Assembly: GCA_021495925.1 (NCBI GenBank)
Contig: JAKEKT010000043.1
Coordinates: forward strand, 219,629 to 283,628
DNA length: 64,000 bases
From: Diplodia intermedia
Taxonomy: Eukaryota; Ascomycota; Dothideomycetes; Botryosphaeriales; Botryosphaeriaceae
Reading direction: 5' to 3'
Shown one piece after another: positions 43,679 through 55,206 of the stretch (position 1 is the first letter of the stretch; each line of letters opens with the position of its first letter). Made by a program: the position numbers and the translations under genes. The notes under the pieces were generated by a model that had not been told where the DNA came from, did not search any database, and saw nothing but the letters and a program-made list of their open reading frames with translations.

Positions 43679-46600
43679 GATGAGGCACGGCCCACGATGG
43701 AGGGCGAAGTCGTGCGTGACGGGGAAGGCTCCGCGCGGTGGTGCTACGGGCGAGGCCCCACAGGCGCGTCGGGACGAGTCACGTTGGCCGGTGGTTGCGT
43801 CGGTGGAGGGCGAGAGAGGTCGCTGAGCGTTGGGCGCAGGTTGCGTTCAGCGTGCAAACATGTGGGGATGGTGGAGAAGGCAGCAGAGAGAGGGAGGCGA
43901 GCGTTCGGCGCTTCTTTAATATCAAGGTCAGAGGCGCGAGATGCCTTCGCGGTGGTCGTCGTTAGTTTGGAGGACTCCCTGCGCTTGCGTCTTCCCAGCA
44001 CGCGGCCGAAAGGGACGCCGAGCGCGCCACACCGCCTGCCAGCCAGCGACAGGGACCGCACGCGACGGCGACACCACCCGCGCCAGGTTCACGCAGCCGC
44101 ACATCTCGACCCAGACTCCCCCGGCCCCGATCCATGCCCTGCCCTGCCGCTCAGCTCGGTGCTGCGCGAGCTGATGCCGCTGCAGGCGAAGGAGCCGCCA
44201 CGCCCGCATCCTCGCCCACGCCTCGCGTCGAGGCTCTGCGCAAGTCGGTCCGTCTCTGCACCACCGCGAAGCTCTGTATATTGCTTGTCTCCAATTGCGT
44301 GTGCGTGTCTGGCTGTCGCGCCAACCCCACGTGCCCCGCCAGCTCGCGCTCGCGATCCTGCGCAGCCCGCGCCCTCGCCGCCGTGCGCCATCTCCGTCCA
44401 CCCATTTCCGCCGCCGCCCACACTAGCGCCAAGCGCCCGCCGCGACGAGAACCCTGAAACGAGCTGCCCCAGAAGCTCGCCGGCCGGCACTGATCTCCGG
44501 AACCTTGCCGGACAGGGAGCCCACGCGCGCTGTTGGAGACGATCTCTGCAGCTGCAACCACGGTTCCGGGGCAAACGTTTTCCTTGCCGATTTGGCTTTC
44601 CAGAAGCATGTGAAGCGCCCCTTGGCTGCACTGCCGCACGTGGTGGCAACGGCGCCCGGACGCAAGAGCTGTCTTCACGCATGCATTCCGTGGCGCACGG
44701 CACACGTGGAGGAAGCGCGAGATCTCGCCGACGTAGACCCGCCAATCTGTGGTGTTGAAGCCCCCTCCATCAGCATCACTACTGCACCCTCGCGGGCTGG
44801 CCATCTGCCGCGTGTGCGGCCGACCAGGGGAACCCGCGCCAGCTGCACAATTTTCACAATTCGCCTCCTCGTGGCCTGCATGCGAGCCGCAGCCTGACGC
44901 CAACTCCAGGGGACTGAGCAACGGCGACCCCGTCCGTGGGCGCGTGGCACCTCAGACGCGAACTTTATTTCTCCCTAGCTGTGCATGGGCGTGGCGACGA
45001 CACCGAACTTTCTTCTGGAAGCCTTTGCCGCCATGGGAAATTCAAGCGGTAGGGCTGGCGACGTCGACAGAAGCGAGCCTGCGCGGGAAGCGCAGACAAT
45101 GATCCCCGCCGATACTCGGTTTGAACCGATGCCCCTGCAGTCGATCTGCCACTCATCGCGATGTCCTCGCCGGAGCTGCGTCCGCAGGCCTTGGGCGCCT
45201 CCGAGCCTCCTGGCCACCTCCACCCGCATGGCTCGGACACTTTATGGGACTGTCTCGGGCTGAATCAGCGTGAAGGCTCTGATATCCCGCACCTCTAGCT
45301 GCCGACGAGCCATACGAGGTGCCACCCAGCACACGACACGAGACTGGGAAAGGGGGAAACCGCATCTCACTCTTTTGCCTTCTCGTGGAAAACCTCTCGT
45401 GGCCGATGACGTTAACCGGTGCCGGGCGAATCGGCCTCTGTGGCCCCCATCGATCATCTTGAGTCGCTGCGTAAAACGGGCGTGACTCGCGCGGACCCGC
45501 TGCTGTGCGCAATGACGGTCCCTGCTGCAACACTTCCGCCGTAGTGAACAAGCTGCTGGCCCTGTATTCCCGCAGCCCCATTAAGCGGCCGTTGGAGGAC
45601 TCCACTCTGGAGCGCAGCACGGTCGTCAGTGCTTGCTCTGTGCGTTCCTCTACAGGCGCCTCTCCCGCCGCCCTGCCCTTCGCCCGAAAGAAGGCTCTTC
45701 GCGCGTTCTGACCACTTTCCGATGGCCGACTCATGGCCGGCTGGAACTGGCAAAGCGCGTAGGATCTCTTCTTCCGTAAACCGTTACGTTCCTTGTACCT
45801 ATGTACCTCTCGGTGCGGGCCGTGGTTGGCTGGCAGGCTGACTCGCTGTTTGAACGAAGATGCTTGGCTCGCGGATTGCTCGCAGCGGGGGCGGGCTGGA
45901 CAAGATCAGATGATCGGCGCGCCTTCCATTGATTCAGAGACGGGATGACATATGTGGCCCATCGGCCGTCGCAGCCGGCCATACGCATGTCCATACAAGA
46001 CGTCACCGGCGGCCCCATCGGCCGACGGTGCGAAGTTCCTTGGTCAAAGGAGTATTAGAACCCCCAGGCACCCGCCCGCGAGTCGTGGGTGAAATTCCAA
46101 AATCCGCGATCTCACAACATCTTCTGATAGGCACTACTGGCCTCCCACCGAGGGGATCACGACGCCTGAATCGGTCAGGGACGTTATCCGATGGTTGAAT
46201 TCCGCTTGCTAAGTTTCCGGAGCGGAAATGCAGTTCGTTGACTCGAGTGCGTGCAGCATCCGACACAGATGTGTCAAAGTTCCCTGAGGTGTGAATAGGG
46301 TTTAACTCCGGAAATACCGCTGTTAACTGCGAAGCGATTCGCTGTCGTTGCGATTCACGATCTTATTGCGTCACGGCGCGTTCATCGCTGGCCCGGGATA
46401 TACTGTTTGGGCAGGGTCCCAGCACCACACCGGTCACCGATTTCCGATTTCCCGGCTTGCCGCATGGGTGTCGGTTTGGCGAGCCGGCTTACCTCGACTG
46501 TGGATGCAGTTTCGAATTGCCCGGTGCGGAAGGGTAGTCTGACTTCGCGGCACCAATCACGACGGTGCGCTGCCGTCGCACGTCTGTCTCGGCGAACGCA

Positions 46601-49600
46601 ATGTCTAGCCTACACGGCAGCCCAGACCCGATCGAATTAAAGGACCTGTCGCTACATCATGGACCCCGGCGGCGAACTTCATGAGTCGCAACACCAAGCC
46701 GTCGCTACACACTTACCCATTCGGCACACTTCTGGCCTAGTTTCACGGACGATGGTTTCCAGTCGCCTCGGTCCCAGTTCCCGAGAAGCGATGTCACTGC
46801 GTCACGGGCAGGCTTGTCAAGTTGTACGCTGCTGCTCTGTTGCGAAGCTGCTTGCCGCGTAGCGAGTCGTATCCGGACGCCTGCCAAGGTCGGGGTCGTT
46901 TTCGCTTGACACCAGGATAACCTCTTATCCGGATGTGGGATGCTATGCGACTCTGCGAAATGCACCTTCTGTCTGGGGACCCCGAACGTCGTTTTGCGGC
47001 GCTTGGACCTGCGTTACAGGTTAGCCTTGTGATGTTCGCCTCACGATATTCCTCCCAATCATCCCAGCTTCCACGATTACTTGTCAACCTAGGGATTTAA
47101 GGACTGCCCTGACACCCGGAAGAAGCGAGCAAACCGTGACGCGCGCTTCCAATCGGCTTGATATGCCGCCCGAGGGAGTCCTGGCATCACGGACCAGCCA
47201 CCTGGATTACGACAAGCTTGCGAGCCCCGAACGTGTGGACCTCGGCAGCGTATCCCGCTGCGTATACACTGCAGATCCCCGTGTGCAAACGGACATGTGC
47301 GGAGAAGCAGACCCTGAAAATAGCCGGTGAGCGTGGCCATCAGGCCGTCCATGCTTGCATCATAATCGACAGGAATCTCCTGACTGCAGCGCTCAGCGTT
47401 GGCAGCGGCCGCTAACGGAGCGAACCGGAGTCCCTCATTGCGCGCACGACGGAAGAGAGTCAGCACATGCCGCACCCCCACGTTCTGAGTCGTGATGCCG
47501 CTACGTCATCCCGAGCTTCAACTTTCTTCACCAGCCACACCGTAGCGGGGCCCGCTCTCGATTCGAGGACTTCCGAGAAGATGACGATCGTCTTGTTGTC
47601 TCGACTCGACTTGATAAAGGGCGAAAATGCCTCCCTCTCGAGTCGAAAGCGCGACTTGTCGGTGAAGATCGTCCGTCTTCTTGTCTGAAGGCGACGGCTG
47701 GGCAATGAGGCGCCGAACCGCATCACCAACGCGACTCAGAAGTGAGCTGAGGCAAACGTCACAATGTCGTGTGCCATACTTTTGATATGTTTTGCTGTGG
47801 GTTTCATTACCGTAGATGATGTAGGTGGCCAATGCGATGGTGTTGGACGTCCACGGTGGAAGAATTGGGGGTTTTCGCCCGCCGTGCGAAGAGGACAGCA
47901 TGCTGATGCTTCTACCAAGCCAACGAAGCAACGCGCAAGAGGTCCCAAAAAAATTCCACGGGCATGAAGACGAGGATAGGCAACGACGGTGCACAGGGTT
48001 TGGCATCGCGACGTTACAACCAACATGTTCTGGCAGCACAGGCAATATTCCACAACATTGTGCGGTACTCGCAGTTGCGGCGACCAAGTTATCAAGGTAA
48101 TACATATGGTGCCAACTTCTCATACTTATGGTGTACGTGCGGAAATTTCGCTGTATACGCCTTTGGTGGTGGGGCATTGAGCACCCATCTCTACACTCAA
48201 AACAACTGTCGCGTCAGGCTGATGGATATCATCAGTGCCACATACCAATGTTTAGGAAAAAGCATCAATGTGAGTGCACGAAACGAGCTGTTTTGTAGGA
48301 TTTCCTTTTTGGCTTTTCCGTTTTTACGTTGCCACGGGTTCTCAGCAGTCATGAGGCGTTGACGAAGCCGTTGGAATACCACTATCGTCGCGTCCGCCGA
48401 CATGTGCGCCCGAATGTTTGCTTCAACTCCATATGCCTTGTAGTAGTAATGTTTGCAACACCAATATAATTAGCCTTGTAGCTCGTGCAAACAGTAAAGA
48501 ATAGTGCACATGGGAAGCGAGGTCAAGGTTGTGATCTCCATACACTATCTACCCATCGCCCTCTTCCTTGCACGCACGGCCATATAATAAATCTAGTATT
48601 GGCTACTCCTAGATTTATGCACACGTCCCTGAAGCACTACTACAACCAAGACGCTTACCCGAACGAGACCACCTCCCGTGCAGCTGTAGCGGCGGACGTT
48701 TCCAGCGGCGGCAGCAACAGCACTAGTGAAATGCATCCATGCCCTGCAAAAAGGCGTTGAAACATGGTGAGGGCGAAATCAGCCTCGTACCATCATACGT
48801 CGAAGCCAGAATCCTCCTCCTACTCTTCACCATGCCACGCAAGGCGTCCAACTAAGCGCAGACAGGACTCCATCGTGGCCCGACCGGCGCGGTACCAAAA
48901 AAGCTCCACAACGGTCTAGCCTCACAGCAAGCAGCAGCAGCAACAACCACTAATCTCTCCCCCCCACCTCCTCCTCATCATCAATAATGTTGTGTCACGC
49001 CTACTAGATACGGTGGGATCCGTGCTATGGAAAACCTCGTGACTGGCTGTTCTCCTCTGCCGTCCTTGCTGCCCTATCACCAGATGGCATTTCCACAATC
49101 CACTCTTCGTCGAACCGTAATTTTCTGCGTTCTGGCCCGCTCGCCTCGCTCGCTCGCTCCGCTACTAACCGAACGGCCCGACCGGATGTGACCGGGGGGT
49201 GGGCGCGGGCGGGGCGGGCGGATTCTAGACTGGAAGGCCCGGATCGGCCGATGCGAGGACGGGACGGCGCTGCGTCGGGAGGGAGGGAAGGAGGGGGCGT
49301 TTGGACACGGCAAGATCCACAGCAGATCCTGGCGAAGGAGGAAGAAGAGGAGGAGGAGGAGGAGACGGCGGAAGTGGTGGTGGTGGTGGTGGTGGTGGTG
49401 GTGGTGGAGAAGGAGCGGAGAGCCGTGTTTGGGAACTAACACCAGCCGTTTATTTCGCGCAGCGTCCGGTCGAGACCACTACCACCACGACGACGACCCC
49501 CTCCCTTGGCGGAAGCGATGCTCGACCGTTGGTTTGTACCAAACACTACGGTTGCCGGCCGTGCGGGGGATGCGCGCGCGCGCGCGCCGGAAGATAAGCT

Positions 49601-50486
49601 AGCGGGTATGTGCGTGCGTGCATATGTGTGTGTCCGTCATTGCTCGTCACCATCGTCTTTGGGTCGTTGGGACTCCCGCCCTTCTGAAAAGCTGAGAGTG
49701 CGAGAGGCGGAAAGTCCATCTCCCCTTTCTCGATCTCTCTTTTGCTCCTTCTTTTACCTTTCGCCTGAGCTGCGTTGGAAAATAGCGGTGTCTACCGCCA
49801 GTTGGCACCTGAGGTGACAGCGCTGTCAGCACAGCTCCTCGACTGCCCCTCGCTGCAGACAAGACGCATGGCGACCCGCGCACAAAGTGTGTATTGCACT
49901 GGGAAGAGTCGCTGCGGTGCTCCTGCGCACAGGTGGCGGGACTCGCGGGTGGCTGGCAGTGGTTGCACTCGGGCGTTAGATGCGGGTGCGGTGGCCAGGA
50001 GATGTTGGGCATTGTAACAGGGTCGATGGAAGCCAATGAGGCGTCGCAGGAAGCGTCGCACCGAGTCTCAGTGTGTAGATCTGCCGTGGATAGATGAGGG
50101 GCGCGTCACGGTGGTGCGGTGGTGCATGCGGGTGTGCGGGCACGGCATTGTGGCATCGCTGCAGCTGCTGGGTAGTGCTCGTCGAGTGCAAGACGGCGCG
50201 GGAGAGTTGCAGTGGGCGGCAGGTATTTCAAGCGCAGCGGAGGCTCGCGGCCGGCACTTGTTGGGGCTGACCGGCAGATAATGTGGGGAAGGTTTGGCGC
50301 AGCGTCTGGGGAAATTGGGCCTGGCAATGACCTCGGCCACCACGGCTATTGAGTCGACTGCCGTGCTGGACCCTCGACTAGCTGCAAACTGCCGATCGAA
50401 TAAGTACGCGCTGCCGGCTCCTCCACCATTCCTCGCCCCCCCAGAGCTCCAGAGCGAGTGTCAATTCGCAACCGCGTTACACAAGG
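43679..50486. other. Gene-poor 6.8 kb stretch upstream of two divergent genes
   Basis: The largest interval without a recognised gene. 43.7-45.7 kb is GC-rich with many long frames on both strands lacking any domain. About 46-48.4 kb is more balanced in composition and has no long frame with consistent protein character. A minus-strand frame around 47.5-47.7 kb reads IFTDKSRF, faintly like a Tc1/mariner transposase, but too little remains to call it. 48.9-49.6 kb is rich in simple repeats (AGC, GGA, TGG and CG runs). A CTTTAATATC sequence near 43913, about 235 bases upstream of the Zn2Cys6 ATG, is a weak TATA candidate. Regulatory DNA, non-coding RNA or decayed transposon are all open. Confidence 0.4.
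49375..49407 (+). repeat. (TGG)11 microsatellite
   Basis: Eleven perfect TGG units. It directly follows a purine-rich (GGA/GAA)n tract at about 49336-49372, so one strand is G-rich for some 70 bases. No gene spans it in my reading. Confidence 0.95.
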
Positions 50487-52986
50487 ATGGCCGCCGCCGC
50501 CCTAGGTACGTGAAAGCTGAGCTTGAGCTTAAAAGCTCGCAATCCTGCCACCCAACCCGCTCCGCCGACGCTGACCGACTGCGCCCGCCATGTACAGCTC
50601 CCGTCGCTGCCGCTGCCGTGGCCGGCACCTCGGCTGCCGCCCTGTATCTCGACGCCAAGTTCCACCTGTCCAAGGACATCCGCAACAATCGAGCCGTCAG
50701 TCGCGAAATCGGCGAGTTTCAGCGGAAAGGTGAGCCCGAAAACCAACCTCACCGACCCTTGACGCGCCCAATCCCCGCCAAATCCCCGCCCAGTCGACAC
50801 CCACCCGTCCTCACCGCATCCACGAGCCGAACGGACCCAGGCTAACGCCAGCGCCCCAGCCCAGACGAACCGCAACTCGCTCTGGTACAACTTCGAGGCG
50901 CAGGTGGAGCGGCTGCCGGCCACGCAGCCGTGCCTGTGGTCGCGCGACGCCGGCACCCACACCTGGCGCGACGCCCACGCCCACGCCTGCCGCTACGCCG
51001 CCTTCCTGGTCGACCAAGGCGTGCGCCCCGGCACCCTCGTCGCCTTCTACCTGCAGAACAGCGCCGACTTCGTCTTCGCCGTGCTGGGCTCCTGGGCCGC
51101 CGGCTCCGCGCCCGCCCTGATCAACTACAACCTCGGCGGCCAGGGCCTGCTGCACTGCCTGCGCGTCAGCGGCGCCAACGTCATCCTCGTCGACGCCGAC
51201 GCGGGCTGCCGCCAGCGCATCGAGGAGGTGCGCGCCGAGATCGAGGGCGAGCTGGGCATGACCATCGTGCCGGTGGACGAGGAGACGAAGGCGAGCATCG
51301 CGGCGCGGGAGCCGAGGAGGCCGGAGGACGGGCTGAGGGAGGGCGTCAAGCCGACGGATCCCATGTGCTTGATGTACACGAGGTGCGTAGCTTCTTATAT
51401 GGCGGTGGCTTTCTTGGTCCGGAGCTGGCGCCCGATTGGGAAAAGACCGGGGCCCCGCCCTTTCGTCCTTTTCCTGTCTATTCCCCATCTCGTGATGTTC
51501 GGCCGATACTCTGGGGAAAATATATGGGGCTGGGCTGGGCTAACTCTTCTTTAGTGGATCGACTGGCCTGCCCAAAGCATGTCCGTTCCATGTCGGCCGC
51601 GCGTGGGCCATTACGAACACACGTATTGCAGCTTGCGGTCTCAAGACCGGTCCCGGGGGCGACAGATGGTACAATTGCATGCCGCTGTACCACGGCACGG
51701 GCTACACGGTTGCCGTGTCCTGCCTCACCACCGGCGTTACCCTTTGCATTGGCAAGAAGTTCTCCACCTCGAACTTCTGGAAGGATGTGAGAGATAGCGA
51801 CGCCACTGCTTTTGTCTACGTTGGCGAGACGGCGAGATACCTCCTCGCCGCCCCTCTCTCCCCGCTCGACAAACAGCACCGCGTCAAGCTTATGTTCGGC
51901 AATGGCCTGCGCCCCGATGTGTGGAAGAAGTTTGGCGAGCGATTCGGCATTGAGACTGTCGCCGAGTTTTTTAATAGCACGGAAGGAACCTTTGGTCTGA
52001 TGAACATTTCAAGAGGTACGTCGACTGTGGTTGTAGAACCCATGTTGGCAGGCTTCTGCTATTGTGAGTGTTTGATATCGGGAGCTAACTGTCGAGTAGG
52101 AGAGTATACACAAGGCGCTGTTGGACACCACGGTGCCATCACCCGGTGGCAGACACGCAATGTTTACATCCCTGTCGAGATAGATCACGAGACTGGAGAG
52201 ATGTACAGAGATCCCAAGACGGGTTTCGCGAAACGGAAAACTCTCGAAGAGGGGGGTGAAATTCTTGTCCAGGTTGAATCAGAAGCCGCCTTTGTTGGGT
52301 GAGAACCTGGCTTTCCGATGTCTCACGGCATACTCTGCACGACACAAAGCTAATTTGGTCGCAGGTACTGGAAAAACCCCGAGGCAACGAGCAAGAAGTT
52401 TGCGCGCGATGTCTTCCGGAAAGGAGACCTCTTCTACCGCACGGGCGACGCGCTCCGCCGCACCTCCGACGGCCGCTGGTACTTCATGGACAGGCTGGGC
52501 GACACGTTCCGATGGAAGTCGGAGAACGTGTCCACGGCCGAGGTCGCCGAGGCGCTCGGCCGCTATCCAGGCGTCCTGGAAGCCATCGTCTACGGCGTCG
52601 AGGTGCCCGGCCACGACGGCCGCGCCGGCTGCGCCGCCCTCCACCTCCCGCCCGACTCCCGGTCCTCGCCCCCGTTCTACGCGGCCCTCCTGGCGTCCGC
52701 GCGCAAGGACCTGCCCAAGTACGCGGTGCCCGTCTTCCTGCGCATCACGGCCAACATGCAGCCCATGCACAACAACAAGCAGAACAAGACGCCGCTCAAA
52801 AACGAGGGCATCGACGTCAAGAAGATTGCCGAGGGCGAGATGAGCGAAGACAAGATCCTTTGGCTGCCCGAGGCGTTGAATATCAAGGGCAGGGGTAAGG
52901 GCTACGTCGAGTTCACGGAGGCGGATTTGGAAGGGCTCAAGGCGGCGGCTGCCTCGCAGGGCCAGCAGGAGACGGCGCGGTTGTAG
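50487..52986 (+). CDS. Very-long-chain acyl-CoA synthetase / fatty-acid transporter (FAT1-like)
   Basis: ATP-dependent acyl-CoA synthetase of the FATP/Fat1 group. It activates long or very-long-chain fatty acids to CoA esters at peroxisome, ER or plasma membrane and couples this to import. Six exons (50487-50505, 50598-50729, 50860-51382, 51555-52015, 52100-52298, 52365-52986) give 651 aa. The 19-nt first exon supplies only six codons (MAAAAL) and is joined to an Ala-rich membrane segment with LYLDAKFHLSKDI. The AMP-binding P-loop YTSGSTGLPK (about 223-232) exists only after splicing intron 3. CMPLYHGTGY, the family motif FFNSTEGTFG (about 363-372), GYWKNPEAT and the C-terminal LGDTFRWKSENVSTAEVAEA (about 510) follow. 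The end, GKGYVEFTEADLEG, resembles other fungal members. No canonical peroxisomal SKL tripeptide: the last residues are ARL, close to a PTS1 variant, which is suggestive only. Confidence 0.94.
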
Positions 52987-53257
52987 ATGTTCTTTGCGGC
53001 CGGAGAGCGCGGTGTAGATGTGTGGAGATTCCTCTGCTAATGACTTGTCCGGTTAATGGCGTCGGACGGGGAGTTTATCGGATTGGCAAATTACATGAGA
53101 AGTGTAGAGCTGGGATTCACGCAGTCATGCTGGTTCCAGGTGCGAATGATCCTGATGTATGTACATACAAACAAACGCAGGACTCTTGGACGTACAAATA
53201 GAAACCCAACGCTGTGGAAATGTGCCGTGAGAATTGCTACATAAGGGTAAAATCGTT

Positions 53258-54490
53258 CTAGTTCTTTTCCTTCTTTTCCCTCTCCCTCTTCTCCAGCATC
53301 TGCCTGACAAACTCGGGCATCTGCGCCTTCGCCTGGGCGCCCGCGCCCGCACCCGCAGCAGCAGCAGCAGCATTCGCCCCGCCAGCACCAGCACCAGCAC
53401 CCCCTCCCTCCATCATCTTCTGCATCATCCCCATGACGCCCTCCAACCTGCCGCCCTTAACCGGCCTCTTCCTCTTCGCCTTCTCACACAACGCCGGCGG
53501 CTCCGCCCGCACCCCCTCCTCCTCCAACCCATCCTCCCCTCCCCCCTCCTCATCAAACACCATCCGCCCCACGACCTCGTACTTCCCGCTCCCCGCAAAA
53601 AACCCCACCCACCTCCCCAACGCCCTCTCCACCGCCTCCCGCGCCTCCACCGCATCCGCCTCCCGCCTCTCCCTCCTCTCCGCCTCCCCCACGCGCCCTT
53701 GCCCCGGCATCCGCGCCAACAGCGCCTGCGCCTGCTCCCGCAGCCTCTCCGGCAGCACCGTCCCCGCCGGCACGCTCGCCATGGGGAACAGCGCCGCGGC
53801 GTCCCCGTCGACGGGCGCGCCGGCGGCGGCGTCCGCGAGGGCTTCGTCGAGCCAGAGTGGAAGGAAGATGGCGTCGACGCCGCGCGTGTCGTGGGTCAGC
53901 TGGGAGGCGGCGAAGGAGGGCGACGCGAGTTCGGCGGGGGTGAGGGTCGTGCCGAAGCATTCGGTTATCCAGGCACGTGTCGCGTCGCGCCCGGCGAAGT
54001 GGGCGTAGGGGCCGCCGGGACCGTAGAAGGTCGGGGATGTGGAGACGTCGTAGACGGTGGCGTTGATGGAGAGGTAGATTGGGAGGGCGGGGTTGGCGCC
54101 TGTGTAGGGGCGGAGGGTGGCGGGGGTGAAGGTGCGGAGTTTGTTGTTGGGGGGGTTGTTGGGGGGGTTGTTGGAGGAGGAGGAGGCGTCGCTTTTGGCC
54201 GTGGAGGGGGAGGGGGAGGCGGTGGTGGTGGTGCTGGTGTCGTCGAGGTCGAGGTATTGCAGCGGGTCGAGGAAGTGGATCGCTAGCCCGATGGCGACGG
54301 CGGTGAGCAGCAGGATCGACCCCACGGCGAGCGCGACGCTGACGATGCCGACGTCGAAGCCGGGCTTGCTACTACTACCGTCGTCGCTTTTCTTCTTGGA
54401 GGAGGGGCCGTCGGAGGCGGCGGAAGCGGCGGGCGGCGCGTCGGCGGGGTCGGAGGAGGCATTGGCCTTGCGTTGGCGTACCTCTGCCAT
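53258..54490 (-). CDS. Cytochrome b5-like heme/steroid-binding membrane protein (MAPR)
   Basis: Single-exon gene, 410 aa. After a disordered, charged N terminus (MAEVRQRKANA...) a transmembrane helix spans about residues 49-74 (VSVALAVGSILLLTAVAIGL). Then comes a Ser/Asn/Pro-rich spacer and a cytochrome b5-like heme/steroid-binding domain (about 118-220) with LRPYTGANPALPIYLSI, ATVYDVSTSPTFYGPGGPYA and HFAGRDATRAW, the pattern of membrane-associated progesterone receptor/Dap1 proteins. Such proteins bind heme through Tyr and support cytochrome P450s in the ER. That role here is inference. The C-terminal 190 residues are unusual for the family: an Arg/Glu/Ala helix (EAERREREAD-like), a Glu/Gly acidic stretch, and a Gly/Ala low-complexity run before PEFVRQMLEKRERE. 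The start follows from the TM layout. An in-frame upstream extension to 54673 has no support. It shares a 313-base promoter with the gene at 54804. Confidence 0.88.
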   Translation of the reverse strand: MAEVRQRKANASSDPADAPPAASAASDGPSSKKKSDDGSSSKPGFDVGIVSVALAVGSILLLTAVAIGLAIHFLDPLQYLDLDDTSTTTTASPSPSTAKSDASSSSNNPPNNPPNNKLRTFTPATLRPYTGANPALPIYLSINATVYDVSTSPTFYGPGGPYAHFAGRDATRAWITECFGTTLTPAELASPSFAASQLTHDTRGVDAIFLPLWLDEALADAAAGAPVDGDAAALFPMASVPAGTVLPERLREQAQALLARMPGQGRVGEAERRERREADAVEAREAVERALGRWVGFFAGSGKYEVVGRMVFDEEGGGEDGLEEEGVRAEPPALCEKAKRKRPVKGGRLEGVMGMMQKMMEGGGAGAGAGGANAAAAAAGAGAGAQAKAQMPEFVRQMLEKREREKKEKN

Positions 54491-54803
54491 GGTAGCGAGG
54501 TTGTGGGAGGTTTCCGGTGAGCCTGGGCGGTGGGGGAGGTTGGGAAAGGGGAGGTGGTGGAAGAGGCCATGCAGCGTTAATTGTTGCGGGAAAGCTTGGA
54601 CCCCTGCCCGACTGACCAACTGCCGCGCGTGGATTGGTCTTGTCCCCGCGTCTTGGCCGGCGATCCATAGCAAGCACCGCCTCCGCTGCTTCGTTTAGCG
54701 TAAAGGCGCAGCATATCAGCCACATCCTTTCGGATCCTGCTTGGTTATATAGTCCACGCGAATTATTCGCGAGTGTTGTTTACAGCCCTCACAGCTCAGA
54801 AAT
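54491..54803. promoter_or_regulatory. Bidirectional promoter, 313 bases
   Basis: The interval between the divergent ATGs of the MAPR-like gene (54490, minus) and the small gene (54804, plus). A GGTTATATAG sequence at about 54743-54752, 52-61 bases before the plus-strand ATG, is the best TATA candidate for that gene. Nothing clear serves the other strand. Confidence 0.5.
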
Positions 54804-55153
54804 ATGTCCGACTCTAGCAACGGATCTTCTTCAACGCCCGAATCCACGTCGAAACCCAGAATGAAATCCATCTTCTCTTCAAGCCAGTCGGAAACAAAGG
54901 CAGAAGAGAAATCGAAATGGGCGCCGAAACCTGCGTGGATGGATGCATCCCTCTCCGACAAGGAAAGATGGAAGAAGTGGGAGAAAGAGCGCGATCAACA
55001 GTTCTACGGTAGAGGGTATGCATCCGCCTCCACCAATCGGTTGGTCGTGGTATTCGCTGACACGTAGACAGGGGAACTGCCGGCTACTTCAGCAGCTATT
55101 ACAAGAGCAGCAAGGTCTGGTGGATAGGCGTTTTTGGATCCTGGGCTACCTGA
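54804..55153 (+). CDS. Small hydrophilic protein of unknown function
   Basis: I do not recognise it. Two exons (54804-55015, 55072-55153) with a 56-nt intron (donor GTATGC, branch CTGAC, acceptor GACAG) give 97 aa. Residues 1-35 are Ser/Thr/Lys-rich (MSDSSNGSSSTPESTSKPRM). The core KWAPKPAWMDASLSDKERWK then KWEKERDQQFYGRGGTAGYF is rich in Trp and charged residues and looks conserved-protein-like. The tail SSYYKSSKVWWIGVFGSWAT is hydrophobic. The frame ends at a TGA exactly where a 21-nt tandem repeat begins, and a third exon after KSSK cannot be ruled out: a donor-like GTCTGG follows, and the repeat is open in another frame. Confidence 0.6.
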
Positions 55154-55206
55154 GAATGCGAATGCTGGGGCTCTGAATGCGAATGCTGGAGCTCCGAATG
55201 CGAATG
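55154..55206 (+). repeat. 21-nt tandem repeat, 2.5 copies
   Basis: Units at 55154-55174 and 55175-55195, and a partial one at 55196-55206, each beginning GAATGCGAATGCTGG. The two full copies differ at about two positions. In one frame they encode Asn-Ala-Asn-Ala-Gly-Ala-x. The repeat directly follows the stop of the small gene at 54804-55153. Confidence 0.9.

Noticed and set aside
43556..44758. 400-codon open frame on the + strand, and several others of similar size in GC-rich intergenic DNA
   Set aside because: Overlaps the antisense of the zinc-cluster exon 1 and its upstream region. Translation is Arg/Pro/Ala-rich with no domain, as expected of stop-poor GC-rich DNA.
46030..46130. Possible small RNA or rRNA fragment near 46 kb
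   Set aside because: No cloverleaf, pol III boxes or recognisable 5S/rRNA motif could be drawn.
47460..47729. Tc1/mariner transposase remnant (IFTDKSRF)
   Set aside because: Only eight residues resemble the family. No inverted ends, no catalytic triad and no second frame support.
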